Positions 11,716 to 23,957 of a stretch of 64,000 bases of DNA are shown here, in pieces; the first letter of the stretch is position 1; every line of letters starts with the position of its first letter. The notes beneath the pieces were generated by a model. It made no database searches. It was given only the letters and a program-made list of their open reading frames with translations, and was not told the origin of the DNA. Location: positions 7,228,964 to 7,292,963 of the forward strand of contig OX442428.1 in the NCBI GenBank assembly GCA_949361645.1, in the 5' to 3' direction. A program made the translations under genes and the position numbers. The DNA comes from Spongilla lacustris (taxonomy: Eukaryota > Porifera > Demospongiae > Spongillida > Spongillidae).

Positions 11716-14620
11716 TGCAATTGATGGGTACACAGTGATCAGGTGACGCGGCCAATCAGCGACGCCGACGTGACGCGTCAAAAATTTGGGTGACGTTGAC
11801 GTGGCGTGATCTAAACGCGATTTATTTTGAATACCGGATCGTATCCTACATGAATTAAAATATATTACTATGCATGCCTTAATATTCTGCCCTACTACAG
11901 TACCAGGCTGTATGCCTATACTAATGGTCAGACCATTCTCAATCTGCGCAATGGATGCTATGCAGGCGCATCTAGAATTGCAAAAACCATGCTGGCATCA
12001 AACAATACGCAGATAAGGACAGTGCGGTCAAATGCCTGTGGTGTATGATAAGGTGGCTGGCTGACATGACACATTTAGCCTTCCACGCACACCCTACTAC
12101 ACGGTATATACACATCTATTCTTCTATAATCTTGCTCATTTAATGTAATAAGTTAGATAATACAACTGATTTCTAATTTGGCTAGCTTAAAATCTATTTG
12201 TGCTGATGTCATCACACAGCTTTACCATAATGCACCATGACCATGAGGAACCCAATGAAGATGAACTGATTCGCCCTGCACATAATGCCTCATCTGGACC
12301 TAGCGACACATCCTGTTCCATTGTGAGATAATTAATGTACATGTACCAGAACCAGCCGATGCTATCGCCCCAACTTAACTGTCATGCAACATGCCCCACC
12401 CTTCTACCTTCCCCTCCCCACATTTTAATGAAAAAAACTTTGACATCAAATGTCCACTAGCACACTGAAATATTGCTTGGAATTTGCGGAATACCATGCA
12501 CATGTGTAACTGAGGGAAGAAGCATTAAAGAATACAATAAAGACACCTACATGCATTGCTCCAGCACACAGCTAACCTTTAAGATGGTCCGTGTATGCAG
12601 TTGGACAGATCTTGCAAAGCAAATGGACTTTCTTCTTATATATAAAAAAAAATCAGTTAACACATCCATGCATAAAACTAGTACATATACTTGTGGAGTC
12701 ACAGGCAGATCAAAATGACATGGATACAATGACCAAATCTAGTAGTTTGTGTTTATTTGCAACGCTAATTAATAAAGCTCTTTCAGAAATATGTTTTAGA
12801 AGTTCAAATAAAGTATATAGGCCAAATACATACATGTGCACAGAATTGCTTTTACTTTTTTTGTATTTTTAGATTTTTCGGGGGGGAAAATCACACCTAT
12901 GAGCATTACAGACTTTTGAAGCGATTCTGACTGTACAGGCGCCGGACAATGCTCTGGTCAACACAGGTGGTGCTGGACAACTGCTTGTGGGGCAACAGCA
13001 AGATAGCCTGTATCTCATATCCAAGTCCCATCAAGTACACACACAGAGATGTGTACTGATGTTTGTAACACTTTGGGCATTATCATTTTAGCATGATTTG
13101 GTGTGCTCAAAAGTGCTACAGGCAAGGAGTTACAGATTGGCTATGCTGAAGGCAGCACTTGCAAGTTATAATCTCAGACGGTCCCCTGGTGACCAGAGAC
13201 ATATGTGTGACCCTGTAAATTCCAACAGTATCTCGAGACAAGGTCCCACCAGCACCACACGAAGCAGTAACCGATGTTGTAATGCTCTTTCAGAAATATG
13301 TGTTTCAAATAAGGCAGGATTGAAAAGACACACCAAGTTCATACAACTACCCAATACAGTTCTCTTCCATTTGTTAGTATTTTTAGACAAGCATTACATT
13401 TTATACAGTACTAGTATCTCGCAGTATCTCACAAAAGTCCCACCAGTACCACACGAAGCAGTAAACGATGTTATAATGCTCTTTGAAGAAAAGAAAAAGC
13501 TCCGCGAATAAGCGAGGATTTTGGAAGACATAACCGTAAACTGCTAGTAGTATACATATGCACATACTATAGTCTATAATTATATACCAATGAATAAAAG
13601 GTTTCTCACCACGAAGTACCGTCGCATCTCATCGCGTCGGACGCGCATAAACCTTTTTCAATCGTAGGCTTTCACTATAGCTTTTCCACACAGTCCGATG
13701 ACCCATCTGTCTGGTGACATCAAATAAGCAGCGAGCGCGCGAACTTTAAATTTGAAGATCAGATGCGCGATAAAAAGGATTTTCTGACGTCATACTAACT
13801 ACAGTATTATTCTTTGGTACATATATAAATGATTTTACCCGCCCTCCCTTCCTAATAAAGGGATCTCTTCAAAGGTGAGCGGCGTTTGGTAGTTTTGCAC
13901 GGGGAAAAAAATTACTTGTCGATATGAAATCACATGTAATCATTTAAACACATAATAATAGAAATGGAAGTGCATGTGCATGTAGCATATATGAATATAT
14001 GAATTGCAATTACGTAACCATTGCTATAAGACTAACTTAATGGTGTAGTGAGTATGGTCGCAACGACAGATTATGAATAGCTCATTGTCAAGCATTGGCT
14101 GTTTTTAGCATAATTGTGGTATGTGCCTTTATGCCTGTTTGTTCCCTGATCCACTAATTGGTTTGAACAGCCAGCTATGATGAAAGGACTTAACAGTCCC
14201 TCATCTACTGCTAAGGGATACACCAAAAGCCCACTGCCAGTCTCACTCCTTACACAAAGCATTATTGTAGGAATGTCTCCTCTTTTCTGCAGCTCGGGCA
14301 GCCACACCAGATGACATGCCCACTTCTAAAACTAAAGAATTTTAAGTGGGAATGTCCTGGACCCCCAACTACATCCAACCTCAAAGTGAGCTGATATATA
14401 AAGATGCATGATTTGTGTCAAATACATGCACTGTGCAAACTCTCTTTTACTTACAAAACCTCAGCACTACAAGCGATCAATGTTTAATTTCTCATTAAAA
14501 AAAAATTATCTACTATTATTACACTATGAAATGGATGTCAAGGTTGCCACTTGTATGTTTCGTTCACGTCTACAATGGCTGAAATACGCCCTTAAACTGG
14601 ATGGTCCAACATGATTTTCA
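11716..14620. other. Intergenic, no supported gene
   Basis: AT-rich sequence with no recognisable protein or RNA gene. The longest frame (13098-13511) shows no known motif. It contains a partial direct duplication: the phrase around CACACGAAGCAGTAA occurs near 13257 and again near 13452, with ATGCTCTTT following in both. A poly-A-rich patch and short CG-containing stretches around 13600-13760 are the only other landmarks. Confidence 0.5.
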
Positions 14621-14626
14621 TAATGT

Positions 14627-16994
14627 AATATTGAGGCACGACAACTTGGATACTCACTATGGCTGCTACCAATTGAAACGTATAGAGGGTAGACTGGATT
14701 AATTGCCCTCTTCCACAACTATCAGCTCATCAACACATGAGCTGAAGTAAAGTGTTGATACTATAGTGGACATAGCTATTTTCCTAGATGGTGATGAGAC
14801 AATATCAGTTGTGGAGCACAAATACAGAACTAAATCTATTGAACTGAGCTTTAAATTTCACATCCCATCGAAACCGATACAGATATCTTATGTCATGTTA
14901 CAAGTGCAGCAAGCCATTCGAGTGCCTTCTACTAAATCAATTCAAAAGCTGCTGGAATCTTATTTCTATTTAATGGGTCGACATAATACATTCTCCTAAC
15001 CTGGTACTGCTGCTTTATTCATTGCTTTGATATTGATAAATCTGATTTTTAACTGAAGTTTATGTAATTGAGTGGCCTTTAAAAAGCTGCATCAAATGGA
15101 ATTCCTCTCATGTGAACATCTTTGGGACAACCTGAGGCCCTGATTATGAAGGTGTCCGCATTTCTCAGTGAATGAAAAATGATGTCACTCAAAGAGTGTT
15201 TTGATATATAAAATGCATTCCACAATTTATGGGTGTCAATAAACTATTCACTTCAATTTGTATAAATGAACTTTCCACCCCACACTGATCAGCTCCTCAA
15301 CCCACACCAAACATATCAGTGGTATCCACCTGTACAGAGATAGAGGTTCAATGGTCTATGTCATCAAGCAAAGGTAACCTCACTACTGTCATGATCAGTG
15401 CTAAAATGGGACTTCGAAGTTGAAGATGCGTCCACTATCTGGAGCACAAGGCTCTCTAACATTTAATAACCTGGTCAGTGACTGGCATGAGGATTCTAAC
15501 TGTGCTGTAAGTAATCATGTGATCTCTGGCACAAGTACCACATACTAGAAGTTACATGGGCACTAGTAGTAACCATATTTGTGCATTACTATTCTAACAT
15601 TATAGTAACTCCTACGATCCAGAATAATACACTGACATGCTTAATGGAAGTATCTTCAGCTGAAGATTACTTAATAGACAATGTTGCTCTCTTTGATCAC
15701 TGTACTAACACTTGTTCTTAAAAACTGCTAAATGACACCATAGATATTATACGGAAGGGATTGGAAACGGGACGTTTCAACACCAATTAACAGGTTCCAT
15801 CAGTGTAGAAGGAAATAAAATGGCGGAATCAATGGATTGCGATGCTGTAACTGTTGTTGGTATAACTTTCTTAAACAAAGAGTTGAACACATGCACTTTC
15901 CTATATCTAGACGGGTAGACTATCCTATTGGACGCTGTACATCAAGTTTTCCATTCGTTATTCTTCGTACTTGAGAGTCACAATCGTAAATCGACGGTGA
16001 CCTCCCATTCACACCAGAGTTCCAACGAGGAAAAAAATGAGTACTTAGTGTGGAAGTCAGTTGTCCACACACCAGGTCGTTTATATGATCAGTACACAAC
16101 CAGAAAAAGGAATAAAATAATGGGAAAATAGGCCTCAGCACGCGCTGTACGCCCACAACCACACACATGTCCAAAAGGTTATCGGCGACTTTTTTATTAG
16201 TGTACGAAGTACATCAGAGACAAAACCCACAGAGGTCAATTTGTCTTAGTAAGATCTCTTCGATTATGCACAAACATAGCCAATGCGACTAAGCTATCGT
16301 TACCTATACGCCCACAAAGGCATCGCTAACACACGGAACGCGGGTCTAATGAAAAACTCGCGTCTGAATACATTTACAGTCAGAAACACGCATTTCTTAA
16401 TATCCATACCTCTCAAGCAAGTCGCATAACACCAAAGAAAGCCTCTAACTAGACAAATATCTTTGCTTTTCGAAAAAGTTCCTTTAACGTGGTCACTAAG
16501 AAGGTGTTGATTAATACTACACTGACGGCCCGAAGCTAGGATAATGCAATGTATTGCAGCACGTGATCCGTTTCCAATCCCTTCCGTATAATATCTATGA
16601 TGACACTGCAAACTACTTTGTATCTATGGCTTCCATTCCAGCTCAAGGATTGGTCCTTTCAGTGATCCAGTGAAGAGTGTTGGTAAAGGTACCTTCAAAC
16701 TTGCCATACATGTACCCTGTATTACCTTTTTTGCTTCAGTGGCACTGTAATAGTTCTTTTTTTAAATCTCTATGTTTAGAGCAAAGCAATGAGTCTATAT
16801 TTTCCCCATGGTTTGCTCTGGCAGTGCTACCTGTGGTATTACTAAACGTGGCTATTTTTTGTGCTTGCTTTGCACAGAATAAACTAATAAAAGCTTCAGT
16901 TGCAGACTTATATAGAAGCAAGCGAGGTTCCATTGAATTGCAAAGCAACCTCTCATACGTGATAAGCAGCAACAGAGGTGGCAATTTGATATGA
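14627..16994 (+). pseudogene. Receptor copy B, broken
   Basis: Remnants of the Ig/FN3 receptor lie in correct order. Part of the Ig-like exon (about 14627-14800) has an internal deletion. The FN3-1 exon (about 15295-15480) has a frameshift after the GGGACTTCGAAG phrase. FN3-2 (about 15600-15730 and 16607-16685) is interrupted by an 861-bp transposon. A transmembrane exon (about 16777-16994) is still open and nearly identical to gene C, ending YVISSNRGGNLI. No signal-peptide exon was found upstream. The stops, deletion and insertion make a full-length product impossible. Confidence 0.8.
15739..16599. mobile_element. 861-bp TIR element with 7-bp target-site duplication
   Basis: Perfect 32-bp terminal inverted repeats at 15739-15770 and 16568-16599, starting CATAGATATTATACGG, are flanked by identical ATGACAC at 15732-15738 and 16600-16606. 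Removing the element plus one ATGACAC restores the FN3-2 exon seen in genes C and D. No transposase is visible inside, so it is non-autonomous. A 7-bp duplication does not settle the superfamily. Confidence 0.9.
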
Positions 16995-17699
16995 CCTTGA
17001 CTGATTACAAGTACTGCAACTACATGTCCCAGTATAACGGTAGAAATGTGCTTGTATAAGCATGTTAACATTGCTGTTTTACGCAATTACACAATCACAG
17101 TTATTGTAATAACATACACTGAAAATTTGACAGCCCAAGTAGTGTATATGGATACTTTTGAAAACACTCAAGTCCTAATTTGGCACAACTGTGTACAATT
17201 GCTGTATACATCCTTTTGAGGCCACCAATACCTCTGGGAGCTGCAGTAGACAGCCAAACTTGTGAGGCAGCAACTTCGCCTTCCCCAACAATACAACCTC
17301 ACTGCAGCATCACTGACCAACAGAAGAAGGAGAACGACCATGTAGAAATTTAGTCAACAGCAGATGTGCCTAAATTGCTAAGTAATTTGTGTTTTAAAAT
17401 ACTGTAATGCCATAAGCTATGAATGTTGGAAATGTGACATTATCAGTTGCAGGTTGTACAATAATCACCATCCATTACATTATGTTATAATTAACATGTA
17501 CTAACCGCATTGAATAATCTCTCCCCCTCTAGCTCCTCTGCACAAACCAAACGTGAAGTCATTAAGTAAAACCAACAATCTGGTCAGTGACTCTTTCTCT
17601 ACACCATAACATATGAAGCTTCTAACTTGACATCTGGACATGTGAGGAACTTTATCCAATAATCAAACATCTCACATTTTGCATCACGGTGCCCAGAAC

Positions 17700-18819
17700 G
17701 TACAGGTCTACAGTTAAAGTAGTGTTGGCAGAGGAGGATACATTTGCAGCTATGAGGGAGGAGTTGGAACTGCTTTGTTCTGCCTTAAGACAAAACTGTA
17801 GCTTGCATTATTGAGGAGTTTTGAAGAATGACGGTAGCGTAGATAGCGACTGCCACCTCCAATAACGTCAGGAGTGTTCCCCTGTTTATTCTACAGAGCA
17901 ACGTCATTTGCGTAAAACTGTGTATAGTACTAACAAAGGAGCCTATTAGGGTTATTTTAAACCTATATAGAAAGATCCAAACTTATTATTTTTGTTTTTA
18001 TACACTATTAAAAGTGCGGGTGGCAACTACTCCATACTGGCGAACAAATGTATGTATGACAAATAGAAACATATCGAAACATTACCTTCCAAAAACAGGA
18101 TATGCATGTCTGGATGAAAAGAAATTTTCAAATAATACTACAGCCATCTGGTCAATATGCTGATATTGCAAACAGTAAGGTCACAATGGCTAAGGATTGG
18201 GAAAAAAAGGTCATTGCATTACTTTGTGCAGGAAGGGTTTAGTTACATTACACTAAACCCTTCCTGCACAATGGCATATCATACCCCTCATTACTTCCTA
18301 TACTTTTTTTTTTAGTTTATTTGGCTTATATAGTTATTTCAATAAATCACAATGGGCATAGAAAGTAATAAACTGATGCTAACTTGCAGGCTTTGGGTTT
18401 TGAAACTGAATGTCACAGCTGTTGGTGGCATCTGGTGTGCCATTGGTGATGACATAAGCTGATGCTTTGCAGTAGTATACATGATTGGCCATGAGGTCAT
18501 ACATTGTACCACCCACCACCACACCCCTGCTAGTCAGGGTCTTGATGGGATAGGAGAGTAGGTCACTACCACAGCACACCAAACAGAAGTAAGGCTGTCC
18601 ATCCAGAAATGTGCATGTTAGGTTGGCTGAGTCTGCAGCTGGATTAATATTGATGGTGAATGAACATGTTTTCTCCCCAACACTCTCCACTGGATCACCA
18701 ACTCTTGAGCTGCTAACAGAAGCTATTGAGATGAAGTAGTTGGCTGTACCATTGAGGTCACCAGCATAGTAACATGTCATGGTAATATTATTACAGTGGT
18801 CTGAGGAAACATGAACCAA
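17700..18819 (-). pseudogene. Inverted E-type receptor relic 1
   Basis: On the minus strand, 18819 to 18379 is open for 146 aa. It matches gene E exon 5 (DHCNNIT, NYFISIASVSSSRVG, then ESVG) running straight into exon 6 (ININPAADSANLTCTFLDGQ, CLVCCGSDLLSYPI, YYCKASAYVITNG). The intron that separates them in gene E is missing. Three residues (PFS) in the FN3-2 end are deleted. A short remnant of exon 7 follows near 17700-17790, with about 60 bp lost compared with relic 2. No signal, Ig or transmembrane exon accompanies it. Confidence 0.75.
18225..18270. repeat. Hairpin, 19-bp arms
   Basis: Arms 18225-18243 and 18252-18270 (TGTGCAGGAAGGGTTTAGT and its complement) with an 8-nt loop. An identical hairpin is in the sister duplicate at 24685-24730. 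It could be a tiny foldback element; no function is evident. Confidence 0.85.
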
Positions 18820-18939
18820 TCTGTTACATCTGCAATACTATCACAGTTATTGTAATATCATAAACTGAAAATTTGACAACTGTATTGATCCTTTTTAAAA
18901 ACTCTTGTATCCTAATTTGGTAATGATGCACAACCTGTT

Positions 18940-19215
18940 CAATTTGCAGTGTATATATGCTTTGAGCCCAAATATGGTCAACACCACAATGAGAACTTCA
19001 GCATCTCCTTCAACTCAACATCACTGTGTGGCATCAAGCATTATATCCATGTGTTGGCCATATGTCTGAGTAGTTTGTGGATTTTGATCGTGGACAGAAC
19101 CATTAATGATAAGATTGTTTTGGTTAGCACATCATGCTATGGCCAGATTGATTGCACATGCATGGAAAAATGGAGAAGAAATTTAGCTTCATATCTACAG
19201 AAATGTTATGGTAAA
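18940..19215 (+). pseudogene. Receptor-like exon fragment
   Basis: The plus frame contains NENFSISFNSTSLCGIKHYI, which looks like an FN3-type strand region. It is repeated at about 25400-25690, where a stop interrupts it, and in a decayed form at about 340-420. No splice-consistent neighbours were found, so it is listed only as a relic. Confidence 0.35.
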
Positions 19216-19250
19216 TTACTTGTGAAATTTAAGGGAAAAAAATCCATATA

Positions 19251-20073
19251 TGGGAAAGTTTACGAGAAAAGGGACCTAGCGTGTATTATAAAAAAGTATA
19301 ATAAAAATGCATTACGTTTGATTTGCTATAACTTCCGAACAGTTAACGCTATCAACTTCCTATTTTCAACACTTCATACTACACCATTTCTCTATGGTAA
19401 AATACATTTTGGAGTCTTGCACTTTGTCCGTGTCAGTATTGCAACGTTCGATACCCCACTGGGTTCAAACCCGCCATAACTTTCGGTAGGAGTAATCAAT
19501 TCGCTTCAAATTCGGTTTGTAGGTAGAGAGGTCCTATACCTATCGATTTTTTCTGTTCGTTGATTTTTATGCCATCCATTACGGAGATACAGTTGAACAA
19601 ACTACGTGCCCATTTTCGCGCTCGATTCGCGCCAATGATTTGGGCAAATTGCGTTCCGCTCAATGTATGGGGAGGCGGGGATTATAACATTGGCGCGAAT
19701 CAAGCGGGAAAACGTGCACGTAGTTTGTTCAACTGTATCTCCGTAACGGATGGCATAAAAATCAACGAACAGAACAAATCGATAGGTATAGGACCTTTCT
19801 ACCTACAAACCGAATTTGAAGCGAATTGATTACTCCTACCGAAAGTTATGGCGGGTTTGAACCCAGTGGGGTATCGAACGTTGCAATACTGACAGGAGCT
19901 AGTGCAAGACTCCAAAATGTATTCGACCATAGAAAAATGGTGCAGTATGAAGTGTTGAAAATAGGAAGTTGATAGCGTTAACTGTTCGGAAGTTATAGCA
20001 AATCAAATGTAATGCATTTTTATTATACTTTTTTATAATACACGCTAGGTCCCTTTTCTCGTAAACTTTCCCA
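19251..20073. mobile_element. 823-bp foldback element
   Basis: A left arm of 387 bp (19251-19637), a loop of 50 bp and a right arm of about 386 bp (19688-20073) are near-perfect inverted complements beginning TGGGAAAGTTTACG. The sister duplicate reads straight through at about 25708 (CCATATATGCTTATG) and shows the empty site. The flanks suggest a TA or TATA target, but the right edge has two or three extra bases (CCCAATTATG). Open frames within or into this element are by-products of the inverted repeat. Confidence 0.9.
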
Positions 20074-20787
20074 ATTATGCTTATGTTTCTATATATATAT
20101 TAATTATAAAATGATTCGATGCTTTTATTTTGTAAAGATCTGGAGTGATCACTGCTTGTTCATGTTTATGTCGTTTAAAGGCAACCGAAAATACGGAATA
20201 AAAGATTATTTTTAAAAAGCTTGATCTCGGGCAGAATTATTAAATAACAAGAGTACTAGTGTGGACACATTAATAAACGTTATTCAAAAAAGCAGTCTGC
20301 TGCCTTCAATCTGAAACGTGTGGGTGTATACGGTATTATCGATGTATGAGACTTTCTATATCTGCAGAGTTGAGAAGAAAACTGGTAAGTTATTGTAGCG
20401 TGCTGAAACCGAATGCTTTTGTGAGATAAGTTGGCCTTACTTTGTACAAGACAGGTTAGAAAGACTAATTTCGTAATGACAAAAATATCCATAACTGTAC
20501 GATAGTAAGGCTGTGCGTAATCAGCTGGAATGATGAACAGTTTTTTTTAATCTTTAGGTACATCAACTACTATAATTTACACATACGGTGGTATGTAATG
20601 AGGTGTAACGGCGCTTATCGGCAATATTTGAAACGGTTGTAAACAAAAGCCTGAAAAGAGGGAGATTTTCTTGTGTATGAAGAATGATAAATTAATGAAC
20701 GCTTCGGCTTCCAACTTGAGCATAATATTGCAACGTATTGTGTACAAATGCGTGTAGCTTGATTGCAATTCCACCACCTTAGAGAAG

Positions 20788-23344
20788 ATGTTTCTGAAGA
20801 TATTGGCAATTCTTTTATTGCAAAAATTATGTAAGTTATACAGTTACGTACATATTTCCACCCCATTTGCTCTACTCTTGTCCCCAGTCTGATGTCATAT
20901 TTGTCCAGTGAATAAAAATGGTCATGTAATATGTATTTAGTGTCAGTGCAGCAAGAGGGCAATTAGTTAACTGATTAATCAATGAACGCAACTGACATTG
21001 GCAAGGGAGAAACGGCCAGAACTCACAATCATTTCAGTGTTAGTCATGTTTTTGTTTTTTTTACAAAGCTAGCTGCTTTAAAATACAAGTGGCATCATGC
21101 ACGAGCAACTAAACTAAGAGTGTTTTTATTAATTAATGCTCATACAAATCTAACGTACTGTGATATGAATTTTGTAGTATTTTTAGATAACAATTAATTA
21201 GTCCCATAGATCAATTGCTGTTATAAAACATCTAGTTCTGTACAGGTGTGCAATATGAACATTGTGCATCACTATTTACCTCACACTCTATCTGAACAGG
21301 TTTGTCTGAGTACCTGGTTTGTCAGTTCCATAATGATACCAGTTGTCCAAAGGTTGTATGTCCCAACACCACACTGAACTTCATCTGTAACATTGAGACA
21401 CAACAGCTTGGGCACACAATATGGCTGCTACCAAATAGAACATGCAGAGACAATCCTTATCCTGATAGGATCGCCTTCCTCCAACCTATGTATGCTGGCT
21501 GCAATCCCAGCTCATCCTCTCAACATGGTACCTGTGGACCATTTTCAGCACAGACTGTGGCCACCTCTGGATGTGTGAACTCTTCACTGTCTGTTATTGC
21601 AACACAGCAGTTGAATGGAGCTGAAGTAAAGTGTATGAACTATGATGGGCATAACTATTTCCCTGTTGGAAATGCAACAATATCAGTTGTGGGTATGTTG
21701 AAAGCACACAAGTGTACAGCTATAAATAACTGTACTAATATTTTGCACATTTGACCAGAACACAGTAGTAAACAGATCATGTTTTGTAACTAAGCAATCT
21801 ACTAAAGTGACTAAAACCAAAGCAATCTGCCCTTTTACCTTCACTTAGGCCTGCCAACGAACATTTTCATTTAAATCATACAGTTTCCCCAAATTCAGAC
21901 TTCTTTATTTGTAAGTTTAGGAGCTGTACATGAAGTTCAACTCCATCAGACTTTGCAAGTGATCTGTTGCTACTGATGGGTTGCAGACTTGCTATGTTGA
22001 CAGCACTAAGATACTAGTTGTATTGTTCAATACAGCAAGGATGTAGTCAAGCTTATATGGTAACATCATCTTTAATTATTGACAGTGGATATGCAATGAG
22101 AAAGTATTATAGCAGAATTTAAATATATATATATATAATTATATATATATATAATTATATATATATACATGTAATTTGGTGGCCTTTGAAAAAGCTGCAT
22201 TAAATGGAATCCCCCTAATGTGGACATCAGTTTATGATGGTCAAGGTGCCCACATTTAAAGGATTTCTCAGTGAATGTAAAATTATGTCACTCAAAAGGT
22301 GTTTGATATCAAATGCATTCCACAATTTATGGATGTCAATAAATGATTCACTTTCCCCCCCCACACTGATCAGCTCCTCCATCCACACCAAACATATCAG
22401 TGGTGTCCACCTGTACAGAGATAGAGGTTCAATGGTCTATGTCATCAAGCAAAGGTAACGTCACTACTGTCCCGATCAGTGCTAAAATGGGACTTCAAGA
22501 TATTGAAGTTGAAAATGAATCGATTATCTGGAACACAGGCTCTCTAACATTTTATAATCTCACCAGTGACTCTCTCTACACCATAACATATGAGGCTTCT
22601 AACTGTGCTGGAAGGAGTGAAGCTAGCATTGACATATGGACATGTAAGGAACTTTATCTGCTTCAATTTAACAGATAAATCTTTATCCAGTGCCCAGGCC
22701 ACCGCAGGACATTCATGCTGATCATATGATCTCTGGCACAAGTACCACATACCTAGAAGTGACATGGGCACCAGTGGTAAGCATACTTGTGTACTAATAC
22801 TCCAAAATTATAACAAGTCTTACCATCCAGAATAATACATTGACATACGTAATGAAGATATCTTCAGCTGAAGATTACATCACAAACGTTTCAGTTCTCC
22901 AGGATCACTGTTCCAACACATGTCACGTTGCTATTGTCCTGACAACTGCTAACACTACGAACTACTTTGTATCTATGGCTTCTGTTAGCGGTTCAAGGGT
23001 TGGTCCTTTCAGTGATCCAGTGAAGAGTGTTAGTAAAGGTACCTTCAAACTTGCCATACATGTACCCTGTATTACTTTTTTTGCTTCAGTGGCAGTGTAA
23101 TAGTTCTTTTTTAAATTCTCTATGTTTAGAGCAAAGCAAAGAGTCCATCCTTTCCCCATGGTTTGCTCTGGCAGTGCTACCTGTGGTATTACTAGCTGTG
23201 GCTATTTGTTGTGCTTGCTTTGCACAGCATAAACTAACAAAAGCTTCAGTTGCAGACTTATATAGAAGCAAGCGAGGTTCCATTGAATTGCAAAGCAACC
23301 TCTCATACGTGATAAGCAGCAATAGAGGTGGCAATTTGCTATGA
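20788..23344 (+). CDS. Receptor gene C: Ig/FN3 type I membrane protein
   Basis: 402 aa from six exons: 20788-20830, 21300-21692, 22374-22643, 22691-22776, 22831-23032 and 23130-23344, with phases 1,1,1,0,1. Residues 1-14 form the signal peptide start (MFLKILAILLLQ). Residues 15-145 are the Ig-like domain; its exon is exactly 393 nt, as in A, D and E. Residues 146-235 and 236-331 are FN3-like domains. The last exon encodes a transmembrane helix (about 341-362, ALAVLPVVLLAVAICCACF) and a short basic tail ending NLSYVISSNRGGNLL. That tail has a tyrosine but no complete ITIM, because Y+3 is Ser. Paired with gene D by a recent tandem duplication. Product presumed at the plasma membrane; ligand unknown. 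Confidence 0.82.
22118..22170. repeat. AT-rich microsatellite
   Basis: Alternating TATATA/ATTATA tract in the intron before the first FN3 exon of gene C. It is much shorter in gene D (near 27755). Confidence 0.8.
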
Positions 23345-23957
23345 GGTTGACAGATTACAAATACTGCAACCACATATTGACCCAGTATAGTGGTAGAAAT
23401 GTGCTTGTAGTATATAAGTATGTTACCATTACATTTACACAATCACAGTTATTGTAATAACATACACTAAAAATTTGACAGCCCAATTAGTGTATATGGA
23501 TACTTTTGAAAACACTCAAGTCCTAATTTTGTAATGATGCACAACCTGTACAATTGATGTATACATCCTTTTGAGGCCACCAATACCACTGGGAGCTGCA
23601 GTAGACACCCAAACTTGTGAGGCAGCAACTTTGCCTTCCCCAACAATACAACCTCACTGCAGCATCACTGACCAACAGAAGAAGGAGGACCATCCAGAAA
23701 TTTAGTCAACAGCAGATGTGCCTTAATTACCAAGTAAATGCTGTACGTCAAGTTAATGCCATACGCTATGAATGATGGAAACGTGACAATATCAGTTGCG
23801 GGTTGGACAATAATCACCATCCTTTACAGATATCTACATTATGTTATAATTAACATGTACTAACCGCATTGAATAATCTCTCCCCCTCTAGCTCTTCTGC
23901 ACAAACCAAACGTGAAGTCATTAAGTAAAACCAACAATCTGGTCAGTGACTCTTTCT

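Larger units (their letters stand above)
16995..23344 (+). repeat. Segmental duplication, unit 1 (gene C unit)
   Basis: This block and 23345-28868 share the same order: 3' flank, minus-strand E-type relic, hairpin, leader exon, signal exon, Ig exon, FN3 exons, transmembrane exon. Corresponding points are offset by 6,460 bp in the first half and 5,639 bp in the second. The difference of 821 bp is explained almost completely by the foldback element at 19251-20073, present only here. Confidence 0.85.

Noticed and set aside
13098..13511. 137-codon plus-strand frame
   Set aside because: No recognisable domain, contains a partial internal direct duplication, no splice-consistent partners; kept only as a note in the intergenic entry.
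15920..16611. Open frames on both strands within the 861-bp element
   Set aside because: No motif, no conservation evidence; the element looks non-autonomous.
18949..19829. Plus-strand frames of 176 and 89 codons
   Set aside because: They run into or lie inside the foldback element. The sister duplicate without the element stops early.
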